A stretch of 64,000 nucleotides of DNA. Origin: Pseudoalteromonas phenolica. GTDB taxonomy: Bacteria; Pseudomonadota; Gammaproteobacteria; Enterobacterales; Alteromonadaceae. Location of the stretch: positions 3,596,001-3,660,000 of the forward strand of contig NZ_CP013187.1 of the NCBI RefSeq assembly GCF_001444405.1, written 5' to 3'. The notes beneath the pieces were generated by a model. It was not told where the DNA came from. It saw nothing but the letters and a program-made list of their open reading frames with translations, and did no database searches. Of the stretch, positions 7,799-16,087 are shown piece by piece (positions within the stretch are counted from its first letter, which is position 1; each line of letters starts with the position of its first letter). The position numbers were made by a program, and so were the translations under genes.

Positions 7799-10372
7799 GT
7801 GATACAACTCGAGCAATTTTACCAACAAATCACCCCATTAGGACAAGGCGGCATGAGCCGAGTTTTTTTGGCCGTGGATGCAAAGTTAGAGCGTCATGTT
7901 GCGGTAAAAGTACTCGACGTAAATAAAGTTGATAAACAGCAGGCTTTGAACGAAGCCAAAATACTGGCCCGTGTTAATCACCCAAATATTGTGCAAGTGT
8001 ATAAAGTGCACGAGAGTGACAGCCAGCTCGCCATCGAAATGGAATATGTACAAGGTGCTACCCTTAAACACTTTTTAAAAACCCGTCATCTCGAGTCTGA
8101 GCAAAAGTTACAGCTATTAATTGATATAGCCCAAGGCTTATCAGAAGCGCACAAAAACGACATTCTGCACCTTGATTTAAAAGCCGATAACATTTTAATC
8201 AACGCCCAAGGTGTGGCGAAAATCGCTGACTTTGGCATTGCCCAACTCGGTGATGAGCAGCGCAGTCATCACTCTAGCTTTGGTAGCTTAACGGCAATGT
8301 CACCTGAGCAGTTAAATAAGCAGCCATTAGATCAGCGTGCCGATTTATTTGCGTTTGGCTTACTGGCCTATCAGCTGTTTGCAAATGAGCACCCTTATTT
8401 AGCTCAAGCCAAAAACGCCGCGCCCGATGCCATTGCAGAACAAATCAAGCATGTTCCTTGTCAAAGTGATGCAAGCAAATTACTCGACATGCCTGCGCAG
8501 CTTGGTGCCCTAATCAATTCGCTATTGGCATTTGACAAGGCAGCGCGTCCAAATAGCTTTCACCAAGTCATTAGCCAATTAAAGCAATTACAGCAAAATA
8601 TTGGTTATGCACAATGCGATGACACTCAAGATATTGATGCAGTTGACCTTCAAGTACCCACACCTTCAGAGTCTATAACTAACGCAAAACCAAGCTTCTG
8701 GCAAAAATATGGCGCTGCCATGTCGTTTTTGTTTGCTGTTTGCCTTGTCAGCGCGGGTTATTGGTATTGGCAAACTAACCAACCAAAGAGTTATATTGCC
8801 GCCCTACCCATTACCTTCGACGGACAAACTGAATTAACCGATACCCAACAGCGCATCGCCACCTTAGGGCTTGAAGACGCCATCAGTAACTTTATTTTAC
8901 AAGACACCTCAAGCTTGCAGGTATCGAACTCAGAAGTAACCAGCACCCTTAGACTCATGGGTGAACAAGCATCGCAAACTGACATCGGCAAAGCCCTTGG
9001 CGCCGACGTGCTGCTCGAATCGGTATTTAACTGCCGTAATTCATTGTGTGAAGTCACACTCAACGCCATTGATGCACACACAGCGACCTTGCTCGATACC
9101 ACCCGCTATAGTGTCGACACCGAAAGCTTTTCGGAGGCCTATCACAACAGTTTGGTGAATATTGAGGCACTATTTGACAAGCGCTTTACCAGCCAAACTT
9201 ATAGCGATGCGTTTTACGACAAATATGTAGCGCAGGTTGAAGCATTTCAAAGTGGCTCGCAAGACATTGCGGTGACACTGGCTGAAGTGAAGTCACTGAT
9301 CCGCCAAGAACCGAATTTTGTGCCGCTGTATCGGTTTTATAGGAAGGTGGTTGTTGAAGAGCACCGTATTCAACAAAACAATAATGTCATTTGGGATTTC
9401 TTAGATGCTTTAGAACAAGCCCCTGAAACCTATAAAAATAGTCATAACTATATCATTGATCGTATTCAGGCGTATCAGACTATTAAAGATTGGCAAAAAG
9501 CTGAGATGTTAATTTCAGAGCTTTCAATCTTAGATATAGAAAAGTTTGAGCTTTATAGTGTTAAAGCTAATTTTTATAGAGAAAAATTTGATTACCCAAA
9601 AGCTCTAAAGAGCATTACTTTAGCATACAAACTCAAACCAACTGTTCAGGTTGTTCGTAATACGGCAATAATTTATCTTTTAAATGGCAATTATGAAAAA
9701 GCAAATGAACACCTTAAAAAGCTTATTGATACTGCTCAATTTGACTTTTGGGCATTGAGGACTTACGCCGATATTTCATTACTTAATGGCAATTCACAGT
9801 CCGCTATTGATGCATATCTAAAACTACTTATCAATAATCCAAGAAATGCAAATGCCTTATCAAATATTGCTATTGCATATTCGCTGATTGGCAACTTTAA
9901 AAATTCACATGAGTATGCGAGAAAAGCTTATAATATTAACCCTTCAAATCTAAGCATTGTTCTTAATTTTGCCGATAGCTACTCTTACCTTAAACATTCT
10001 TCAGAAGCCTATAAACTATACACACAAATTATAGATCTAACAGCTGAAACAAACGATATTGACGAGTTAATCATCAGAGCTCAAGCCTTATTGCACACGG
10101 GGAATAAGGTTGAAGCACTCCAACTGATTACAAAAATTGAAAATGAAACCTCAAATATTCATGATCTAATGTTTAGCAAAGCCATGATTTTAACCAAATT
10201 AGGGGAGCATCAATCAGCTTTATTGTTAATTGAATCAAGCATTAAAGATGGTTGGAACAAGAGCTTTTATGGATTACCTTGGTTTAAAGACTTATGCCAA
10301 TATCGATTAAAATTCATGCAGACTATTGGAGCAAATGATTTCAATTCACTTTGCTCCAATAGTATTGAATAG
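7799..10372 (+). CDS. Membrane-anchored Ser/Thr protein kinase with C-terminal TPR repeats
   Basis: 857 residues from a GTG start without an obvious Shine-Dalgarno. Residues 8-265 are a Hanks-type kinase: glycine loop LGQGGMSRVF (14-23), Lys37 in VAVK, Glu52, catalytic loop HLDLKADN (124-131) and DFG (144-146). The usual HRD is HLD, so it is a non-RD kinase that need not be activated by loop phosphorylation; the catalytic Asp, Lys and Asn are intact. A single membrane helix lies at about 304-325, placing the C-terminal half in the periplasm: a 330-480 region beginning IAALPITFDG, then TPR-like repeats from about 550 (NGNYEKANEHL, LLNGNSQSAIDAYL, GNFKNSHEYARKAYNINPS). The last ~1 kb is clearly more AT-rich than the kinase half. 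It converges on the 164-residue ORF one base away. Substrates are unknown. Confidence 0.85.
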   Translation: MIQLEQFYQQITPLGQGGMSRVFLAVDAKLERHVAVKVLDVNKVDKQQALNEAKILARVNHPNIVQVYKVHESDSQLAIEMEYVQGATLKHFLKTRHLESEQKLQLLIDIAQGLSEAHKNDILHLDLKADNILINAQGVAKIADFGIAQLGDEQRSHHSSFGSLTAMSPEQLNKQPLDQRADLFAFGLLAYQLFANEHPYLAQAKNAAPDAIAEQIKHVPCQSDASKLLDMPAQLGALINSLLAFDKAARPNSFHQVISQLKQLQQNIGYAQCDDTQDIDAVDLQVPTPSESITNAKPSFWQKYGAAMSFLFAVCLVSAGYWYWQTNQPKSYIAALPITFDGQTELTDTQQRIATLGLEDAISNFILQDTSSLQVSNSEVTSTLRLMGEQASQTDIGKALGADVLLESVFNCRNSLCEVTLNAIDAHTATLLDTTRYSVDTESFSEAYHNSLVNIEALFDKRFTSQTYSDAFYDKYVAQVEAFQSGSQDIAVTLAEVKSLIRQEPNFVPLYRFYRKVVVEEHRIQQNNNVIWDFLDALEQAPETYKNSHNYIIDRIQAYQTIKDWQKAEMLISELSILDIEKFELYSVKANFYREKFDYPKALKSITLAYKLKPTVQVVRNTAIIYLLNGNYEKANEHLKKLIDTAQFDFWALRTYADISLLNGNSQSAIDAYLKLLINNPRNANALSNIAIAYSLIGNFKNSHEYARKAYNINPSNLSIVLNFADSYSYLKHSSEAYKLYTQIIDLTAETNDIDELIIRAQALLHTGNKVEALQLITKIENETSNIHDLMFSKAMILTKLGEHQSALLLIESSIKDGWNKSFYGLPWFKDLCQYRLKFMQTIGANDFNSLCSNSIE

Positions 10373-10373
10373 T

Positions 10374-10868
10374 TTAAGGAGGAGTTCCCTGAATTATCAC
10401 TTTAGGATCTTGAGAAATATAAAGTTTACCTTTTTTACCTTCTTTCTCCGCAAGTAATCTAAAGTCAATCTCGTAATTGGTATTGGCTTCAAGTTCAATT
10501 TTAGAGAACACCTTGTCTTTGTTCTTAGACTTCACTAACTCTTTGATCACATCAGCTGGAATGCTGGCATCAGGTTCAATATTCAATACCGTCACGACCA
10601 AAGAAGTGCCGCCGTTGAATACTTCGCTGCTTAGCTGATAGTTAAAGTTATCACGGGCATCAGTGAATAAGGTGCCGTTGCCAGCAAAGCGGAAGCCTTT
10701 GTCTATGCTTGATTGTGTTAGCACATACACAAGGTTTACTGGCTCATCTTCTGGGAATTGTGCAAGATCGACCGATACGTTATCGGCAGGGTTGCCGTCT
10801 GTGTCTAAAATTACCCAAGGCGTGCCGTCACGGCTTGGTTTAACGGTATACGTTAGTTGTTGCGTCAT
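10374..10868 (-). CDS. Unknown 164-residue protein sharing a C-terminal motif with the next ORF
   Basis: Start chosen at the ATG at 10868 (MTQQLTYTVKPSRDG), which has AAGGA 7 bases upstream; the frame extends further to 10925 but that addition is hydrophobic and lacks a ribosome site. No family recognised. No signal peptide or membrane segment; the protein looks beta-rich and mixed-charge, ending YISQDPKVIIQGTPP. That ending resembles the end of the small ORF at 11265 (PKVVIGRVPPP), and both genes follow a copy of the same 120-bp repeat. Its stop lies one base from the end of the kinase gene. A partner or substrate of the kinase is possible but speculative. Confidence 0.7.
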   Translation of the reverse strand: MTQQLTYTVKPSRDGTPWVILDTDGNPADNVSVDLAQFPEDEPVNLVYVLTQSSIDKGFRFAGNGTLFTDARDNFNYQLSSEVFNGGTSLVVTVLNIEPDASIPADVIKELVKSKNKDKVFSKIELEANTNYEIDFRLLAEKEGKKGKLYISQDPKVIIQGTPP

Positions 10869-10960
10869 AGTAATGTCCTTTAGAAGTACTAAGCCCATAA
10901 GAACACAGACAATTATTGAAAACAACTACTTGAGATTACACACGATTACACGGGCTTACC

Positions 10961-11080
10961 GTGCAAAATACACGTTGCGAAGCAAGGTTATTTTTGCGCA
11001 AGGTGAAATGAGCAATATTAACGGCTGCAATGGGGTACACAATCTATCGTTTTTACGTCATTTATGACGACAATTTAAAA
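10961..11080. repeat. 120-bp direct repeat, copy A
   Basis: Nearly identical to 11487-11606: 118 of 120 positions agree by eye, differing only within GGGGTACACAAT versus GGAGTACTCAAT. It lies upstream of the 164-residue ORF. Similarity continues in patches beyond it (GTAAATTCGCTGCTA) up to a hairpin of the AAAAAGCCAG type, so the true unit may be about 260 bases. Confidence 0.9.
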
Positions 11081-11194
11081 ACAGTGTTGCGCTAAAGCAC
11101 ACTCTTTTCAAAAACGAACCCGAGGTAAATTCGCTGCTATCGAGATTTGGGAGAATCTGAAACACCTAATTTATATTGCCTAAACTTAAACACA

Positions 11195-11225
11195 AAAAAG
11201 CCAGAGCACCTAGACACTGGCTTTT
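11195..11225 (-). terminator. Terminator after the small GG-leader ORF
   Basis: AAAAAAGCCAG ... CTGGCTTTT hairpin 40 bases past the stop of the small ORF, with T-runs on either side so it may act in both directions. It is a sibling of the hairpin at 11731-11761. Confidence 0.75.
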
Positions 11226-11264
11226 ATATTTATAAAGATTAATTTTAATTTAATAAATGAAACG

Positions 11265-11420
11265 CTATGGTGGAGGAACTCTACCAATTACAACTTTTGG
11301 AAAAGGCTTCCATCTTGGCTCTTGCTCTTCTTCAATAATAACGGTTTCAACCTGACCACCTGTTACTTGGCGCAGCTGTGCCGTGGTTAACGGCTGCTTG
11401 TTGTTGATTTTTTGTTTCAT
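11265..11420 (-). CDS. 51-residue peptide with a double-glycine leader
   Basis: The ATG at 11420 has AAGGA 7 bases upstream; the longer frame to 11447 lacks one. The first 22 residues end in LTTAQLRQVTGG, which fits the double-glycine leader consensus position by position: Leu at -12, Thr at -11, Leu at -7, Val at -4, Gly-Gly at -2/-1. Such leaders are cut by C39-peptidase ABC exporters of bacteriocins and other secreted peptides. The remainder (29 residues) is acidic then proline-rich, has no cysteine, and ends PKVVIGRVPPP, much like the neighbouring 164-residue protein. No exporter, modification enzyme or immunity protein is in the window. The family is not recognised; the leader reading is inference from motif. 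Confidence 0.7.
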   Translation of the reverse strand: MKQKINNKQPLTTAQLRQVTGGQVETVIIEEEQEPRWKPFPKVVIGRVPPP

Positions 11421-11486
11421 ATCATGCTTCCTTATGCTGAATGCCATACCAAGTTAAATGTATTCCAAAAAAAATCAATGCATTAA

Positions 11487-11606
11487 GTGCAAAATACACG
11501 TTGCGAAGCAAGGTTATTTTTGCGCAAGGTGAAATGAGCAATATTAACGGCTGCAATGGAGTACTCAATCTATCGTTTTTACGTCATTTATGACGACAAT
11601 TTAAAA
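11487..11606. repeat. 120-bp direct repeat, copy B
   Basis: Second copy of the repeat at 10961-11080, placed upstream of the GG-leader ORF as copy A is upstream of the 164-residue ORF. A 71-codon plus-strand frame runs through it but is not convincing. It may be a promoter-bearing duplication or a dispersed intergenic element. Confidence 0.9.
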
Positions 11607-11730
11607 GGCACATTCGGTAGCACCGACTTTATGTCGGGTTTATTGACCCCTGCACATCTCACCTATACCAAAACAAGTCGCGAAGTAAATTCGCTGCTAC
11701 CAAGACGAGTAACTCTTTATTCCAAGCACA

Positions 11731-11761
11731 AAAAAGCCAGTGCATTGTGGCACTGGCTTTT
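11731..11761 (-). terminator. Terminator of the AsmA-like gene
   Basis: AAAAAGCCAGTGC and its complement around ATTGTG, with T/A runs on both sides, lying 24 bases past the AsmA-like stop. Strong rho-independent terminator, able to work in both directions. Confidence 0.85.
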
Positions 11762-11784
11762 GCTTGTTTAGAAACGCTTAGGTT

Positions 11785-13743
11785 TTAACCGAAGAAGCCT
11801 TTTAATTTGTCTTTCAGCTTATCTTTTACTTTCTCTTTCGCTTCTTCTTTGGCTTTGTCTTTTGCCGCACTGCCAAAGTCGAGTTTGTAATCGACCTTGT
11901 GGAATGGGCCTTTAATACGCAGCGGTACTTTAAAGCCGGTGCTGTCATCACTGCTAGCTTGGCCTTCAATGGTATCAACCAAACCCGTCACTAGGCGGTA
12001 ATTCACATAAGTCTTAGGTAAATCGACTTCACCGCTGCCCGTAATACGTAACAGTGGGCTGGCAAGGTTTAGATCGGTATTGGTGCCGACACCATTTTTA
12101 AAGGTAAAGGTGCCTGTCAGTGCCGAGAAGTCGGTTTTCTGATTTGGATCGAAATCAGCGTTTAAGCCTTCTTTTAATGATGAGAAGTCACCTTTAAGCA
12201 TCTCGCTGCCTTTACGCATCATCTCTGCAATATTGGCCCCTTTCACGCCACCATCTACAAAGCTAAACGCCAGATTACCTGCTAAAGCCGACACAAACTG
12301 CTTCTGACTTTGACCTTGGGTGTTCAGCGCCCAGCTGATGCTGCCTTTTCCTAATACCTTGTCAAAGCCGACCGCGTCAGTCAGTAATGGTTCAGCGTTG
12401 ATGTCGGTTAAACTGAAATCGGTATTGATCTGATAAGGGGCACGCTTGGCATTCACCACCACTTTACCCTGCCCTTTACCTTCGTAAGCGTTAAATTTAT
12501 CTAAGCCTAAGCGTGCTTTGCCGTCTTTTAGCTTAACTGAGAATTGGTTTTCACCCAGTTTGATCTCTTTGGCAATGAGGCCCGTTGAGCGCACTTTAAT
12601 GTCGGCGTCTAAAGCATTAAGACCCGATAAATCAATTGGAGTGTCATCCCATACAATTGGCTGTGGCTCACCCGGTTCTGCAGGCTGTGCAGGTTCGGCT
12701 GGTTTTTCTGGGCTCTCAGGTAGATATGGGTTGAGATCTAACATACCCAGATCAATGTCGGCCATGACATTTAAACGCGCGCCTAAATCAATTTGGCTTT
12801 GCCCTTTAATTGCCAGCGCATCGAGCTTGGCTTCGAATGCGCTCAGTTTAAAAGTCTCTCCCGCGAGGTGCATCTCACCACTGACACTAAACTGGTTAAA
12901 GGCATTGTCTTTGGCTTTGAGGTCAATGCCCTGCCACTGAGTGATGGCTTTTACTGAGTCACCTGCCAGTTTCAAGCTACCTTTAATGTCTTTACCCTGC
13001 TGAGCAATGGCACCATTAAATTCAAGATCTAATAACGCCGACGCTAAAGTTTGCGTGACATTAAAGGTTTGCCCTTCAATGGCTTTTGCTGGTGTGTCGA
13101 CTTGGGTATTTAATTCAAAACGCTGTTGTTGGTAGGTTAACCCCCCTTTCACATCTAGCGGCTTGAATAAAGAAGGCAGCGCTACAATTAATTCAAAGTC
13201 ACTCACCTGCTGTTTTGCGCCAGTCACGCCATCAAGATAAGTCAGTTGACCCCCGTAAATCGCCACTTCACCTAAGCTAACATCAAACCCTTGGGGTAAT
13301 TTTACTGGGCCAGCGGCGGCTTCATTCGTTTGGGCTGTTGGCGCAGCGGCAGTTGTTGGCATGATCTGCCAGTTCGCTTTGCCTTGATTGTCTGTTTCTA
13401 GCAAGATGTTTGGATTGCGGATCACAAAACGCTCCAACTTGGCTTCACCACTTAATAATGACAACCAAGGAATATGTACGGCAAGCTGTTCCATACTTAC
13501 CATATTTTCAGCACTACCCGAGGCCATATTGGCAAAAGCAACGTCGTTCAGTTCTATACTCAGGCTTGGAAACACCGTTAGCTGGCTTTCGCCGGCAATG
13601 CTGAGTTTACGACCTGTGGTATTTTCGACTTGTTCTGAAACCTGCTGAATAATGGTGTCGGTTGGGATCAAAAATGGCGCCGCAACCACAGCACCAACGG
13701 CCACAACAACCACACCACCAATGACTTTTACAAAGCGATTCAT
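11785..13743 (-). CDS. AsmA family protein
   Basis: 652 residues. An N-terminal membrane anchor (MNRFVKVIGGVVVVAVGAVVAAPFLIP) is followed by the AsmA start region (ISQQV-like segment, GRKLSIAGESQLTVFPSLSIELNDVAFANM) and a long beta-rich periplasmic body, a Pro/Glu-rich linker near residue 350 (EPAQPAEPGEP) and a lysine-rich end (KAKEEAKEKVKDKLKDKL). AsmA-like proteins are bridge-like periplasmic proteins linked to phospholipid movement and outer-membrane homeostasis; the exact role here is unknown. AAGGA lies well placed before the start. Single gene with its own terminator. Confidence 0.9.
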   Translation of the reverse strand: MNRFVKVIGGVVVVAVGAVVAAPFLIPTDTIIQQVSEQVENTTGRKLSIAGESQLTVFPSLSIELNDVAFANMASGSAENMVSMEQLAVHIPWLSLLSGEAKLERFVIRNPNILLETDNQGKANWQIMPTTAAAPTAQTNEAAAGPVKLPQGFDVSLGEVAIYGGQLTYLDGVTGAKQQVSDFELIVALPSLFKPLDVKGGLTYQQQRFELNTQVDTPAKAIEGQTFNVTQTLASALLDLEFNGAIAQQGKDIKGSLKLAGDSVKAITQWQGIDLKAKDNAFNQFSVSGEMHLAGETFKLSAFEAKLDALAIKGQSQIDLGARLNVMADIDLGMLDLNPYLPESPEKPAEPAQPAEPGEPQPIVWDDTPIDLSGLNALDADIKVRSTGLIAKEIKLGENQFSVKLKDGKARLGLDKFNAYEGKGQGKVVVNAKRAPYQINTDFSLTDINAEPLLTDAVGFDKVLGKGSISWALNTQGQSQKQFVSALAGNLAFSFVDGGVKGANIAEMMRKGSEMLKGDFSSLKEGLNADFDPNQKTDFSALTGTFTFKNGVGTNTDLNLASPLLRITGSGEVDLPKTYVNYRLVTGLVDTIEGQASSDDSTGFKVPLRIKGPFHKVDYKLDFGSAAKDKAKEEAKEKVKDKLKDKLKGFFG

Positions 13744-13864
13744 TGCTTTTCCTTACATTTGCAATTGATGTTACTAATCATAACGGCTGAGACGAAAAAA
13801 ATCTGCCTCTTCACTCATTTAAACTACAGAATTATGCCGTTCAAATTAAAACGCATTTCAATCA

Positions 13865-13892
13865 TTGCATCCGCGTCTCACTTAGGTATGAT
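13865..13892 (+). promoter_or_regulatory. Candidate sigma-70 promoter
   Basis: TTGCAT and TATGAT separated by 16 bases, about 95 bases ahead of the conserved unknown gene at 13986. Both hexamers match consensus at five of six positions. Confidence 0.45.
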
Positions 13893-13985
13893 CCACGCCC
13901 TCATTTGTGTAGCGCAAGTTCTGCTACACTTATTTGGTTAGCTAATTAACCCGTAATAACTTAACCCGTGGAGACACCAACCCCT

Positions 13986-15152
13986 ATGAAAAAGCTGCTC
14001 ATTTCCCCGTCAAAAATGGCATTGGGTGAACAAGAAAGTCAGATTTACCAGAACATTCTTAAGCAATCTACCGAGATAAGTTTGAATCTGATGGCAGTCA
14101 AAGTAGAAAACCACCCAGAAGACTTTTTGGGTTGGTGCTATGAGTTATTAGATGTAGCAAAGAATCGCATCAACTTCGACTTGCTCGACGACCACCAGCT
14201 TCCGACAGTTAAGAAGCTACAAGATTTGTTAATTTCTGCTATCAGCTTTTTACAACTTAAAACGCTGCGTATTGCACCTTGGCCGGTGATCTGTGGCTTT
14301 ATCGAGCAACATAAAGACGTATTGGCCCTTGAAGAACAGTTAAAGCTAACCAGCTACTTGGCACCGATGCGCAGCACGCCATTAAAAGAGATGATCGCCG
14401 AAGACCGTCTAGCGTTTACTGGTAAGCATGCTGCAAGCTTAGATACCAGCGTGTACAACTTCGATGTTGAGTGGTTTGCTTCAACGAAGAGCGCAAAAGG
14501 GTTCCACCAGCTATTAGCAGACTTACCAGGTGCATTTGATGACGCCCTTGCGAACATTCCTGCTGAAGGTGACGTAAGCGAGCAAGACTATCAAGCATTT
14601 ATGATTGGTTACTTAAGTGCATTTGCGGGCACGGATGAAAAGCCAACCCTTGCGCCTGCTACACGCCTATTAGCGATGCGTCGCCCGGATGTGTTCACAC
14701 CTATTAGCAACAATCGATTAGATGCACTTTGCCAAGCATTGGGTATTAGCCGTTTAAATAACCGTGACTTCGAGCGCTATTGGTCAGATGTTGTGATGAG
14801 CATCCGCACTATGCCTTGGTTTGCAATGACGACTGAAAACGGCGAATTAGAAGAGCAACTCGCCAGTATCAAAGCACTGTTACCTTGCTTCTTCTATTAT
14901 GCTGACAAAGACACGGCTGATAACTCTAACTATATTAAGTTATTAAATAAGCCTGTACGTAGTAGCCGCAGCGGTGGCACTAAAACCGTTCGCCGCGGTA
15001 AAGAATCAGCTGAGGTATTGGTTGACCGCGCACTTGCTGATGAAAGCATTCCTGATCATATTCGCGATAAACGTGACTCCATCATTGCAGAAGTTGAAAA
15101 GGGTCGCAGTGTTGACGAGACCATCGGCCTAATGCGCGCTATCTTTGGCTAA
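13986..15152 (+). CDS. Conserved protein of unknown function (388 aa)
   Basis: Start is uncertain: a GTG at 13968 gives six extra residues, while the ATG at 13986 (MKKLLISPSKMALGEQESQ) has GGAG 12 bases upstream and is preferred. The protein is soluble, mostly helical, without signal peptide or membrane segments, and has a basic patch (RSSRSGGTKTVRRGKES) before a C-terminal helical stretch. I do not recognise a domain or catalytic motif. It is divergent from the AsmA-like gene and followed by a 230-base gap. Confidence 0.75.
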   Translation: MKKLLISPSKMALGEQESQIYQNILKQSTEISLNLMAVKVENHPEDFLGWCYELLDVAKNRINFDLLDDHQLPTVKKLQDLLISAISFLQLKTLRIAPWPVICGFIEQHKDVLALEEQLKLTSYLAPMRSTPLKEMIAEDRLAFTGKHAASLDTSVYNFDVEWFASTKSAKGFHQLLADLPGAFDDALANIPAEGDVSEQDYQAFMIGYLSAFAGTDEKPTLAPATRLLAMRRPDVFTPISNNRLDALCQALGISRLNNRDFERYWSDVVMSIRTMPWFAMTTENGELEEQLASIKALLPCFFYYADKDTADNSNYIKLLNKPVRSSRSGGTKTVRRGKESAEVLVDRALADESIPDHIRDKRDSIIAEVEKGRSVDETIGLMRAIFG

Positions 15153-15193
15153 CCTGTAGACAGGGTTAAGCTCAAAGAAATAAATATTCCCTA

Positions 15194-15252
15194 TTGCACG
15201 ATATGCGCAAATATCGTGCAACACTTTACGCCTTTCGCACCAATTTCGTGCA
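15194..15252 (+). promoter_or_regulatory. Two NtrC-like enhancer sites
   Basis: TGCGCAAATATCGTGCA (15204-15220) and CGCACCAATTTCGTGCA (15236-15252) match the NtrC consensus TGCACCA-N3-TGGTGCA at about 11 and 12 of 14 positions. Their centres are 32 bases apart, the same spacing as the two high-affinity NtrC sites of E. coli glnA. The first lies inside a perfect 11-bp inverted repeat (15194-15221). They stand 85-130 bases ahead of a sigma-54 type promoter. Confidence 0.6.
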
Positions 15253-15336
15253 TATTTTTTTCAACTCAAAACTATTACTTATAAAAAAACATTAATAATC
15301 AGATAGTAAACTATATTAATATAGACACATGAAAAG

Positions 15337-15352
15337 TGGTGCACGCATTGCT
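15337..15352 (+). promoter_or_regulatory. Candidate sigma-54 (-24/-12) promoter
   Basis: TGGTGCACGCATTGCT keeps the invariant GG (-24) and GC (-12) with exactly 10 bases between them and a TTGCT -12 element. Transcription would begin near 15363, about 28 bases before the porin start. The paired NtrC-like sites upstream support it. Confidence 0.6.
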
Positions 15353-15390
15353 TTTAAGTTTAGGAAAATTTAGCGCACATAGGAATGAAG

Positions 15391-16056
15391 ATGAAAAAGA
15401 CAACCTCTCTCTTACTTAGCTCACTATTACTCGCAACTTCTAGCGCAAGTTATGCTGAAGTCACCGCAAACATTGCCGCAAGCTCAAACTACTTCTGGCG
15501 CGGCATTACGCAAACCGCTGATGGTGCAGCTGTATCGGGTGGCATTGATTATGGTAACGACTCTGGTTTTTACGCTGGTACTTGGGTATCAAACATCGAT
15601 TTTGGTGGTAAAGAAAGCTATGAGATGGATTTTTACGCGGGTTTCAGTGGCTCAGCAGGTGATATTGGCTACGATGTGGGTTATGTCTATTACGCTTACC
15701 CAGATGCCGAGGGCAGCATCGACTTTGGCGAACTTTATGGCGAAGTAAGCTATGACGTGTTAAGTGCGAAAATTAGCTACTTAAGCAATGCACAAAGTGG
15801 CTCTACCACTGAAGAAGACATGCTGTATATTGAACTGAACGCTGCATTTAGCGTATTCAATGACACGGAACTTGGTTTACATCTAGGTCGCTCAAGCGGT
15901 GACACAGTGACCGAGTGGTACTCAGAAGATAATTATATGGATTATGGTTTTAGCCTAAGCAAAGATGGCTTTACTTTTGGCGTGATCAAAACTGATTTAG
16001 ACGCCGATGACGATATGAAAGCATACGTCAGCTATGCAATGGATTTTTCTTTGTAA
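15391..16056 (+). CDS. TorF-like putative outer-membrane porin (TIGR02001 type)
   Basis: 221 residues from the ATG at 15391; an ATG two codons earlier is too close to AGGA. A signal peptide (MKKTTSLLL...ASYAEV) precedes an aromatic beta-barrel-like chain with the family's hallmark SSNYFWRGITQ just after cleavage, alternating strands and a C-terminal YAMDFSL, ending close to the usual aromatic terminus. Members are often encoded beside ammonium transport and P-II genes; none is here, but the sigma-54 promoter and NtrC-like sites point to nitrogen control. The substrate is unknown. Confidence 0.8.
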   Translation: MKKTTSLLLSSLLLATSSASYAEVTANIAASSNYFWRGITQTADGAAVSGGIDYGNDSGFYAGTWVSNIDFGGKESYEMDFYAGFSGSAGDIGYDVGYVYYAYPDAEGSIDFGELYGEVSYDVLSAKISYLSNAQSGSTTEEDMLYIELNAAFSVFNDTELGLHLGRSSGDTVTEWYSEDNYMDYGFSLSKDGFTFGVIKTDLDADDDMKAYVSYAMDFSL

Positions 16057-16066
16057 TATTAAGAAA

Positions 16067-16087
16067 AAGGGAGCTAGTAGCTCCCTT
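16067..16087. terminator. Terminator between convergent genes
   Basis: AAGGGAGCT / AGCTCCCTT stem around a 3-base loop, placed directly between the porin and the secreted unknown gene and reaching the stop codon of the latter; likely shared by both. Confidence 0.75.

Noticed and set aside
11556..11771. 71-codon plus-strand ORF running through repeat copy B
   Set aside because: It lies in the repeat, has no good ribosome site and ends in the terminator; likely a chance frame.
7799..11785. Anti-phage defence island containing a kinase
   Set aside because: No nuclease, methylase or known defence partner nearby; the kinase has a periplasmic TPR half, which fits envelope signalling better.
13759..13941. 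60-codon plus-strand ORF before the conserved unknown gene
   Set aside because: No Shine-Dalgarno sequence, and it covers the likely promoter; composition is that of a gap.
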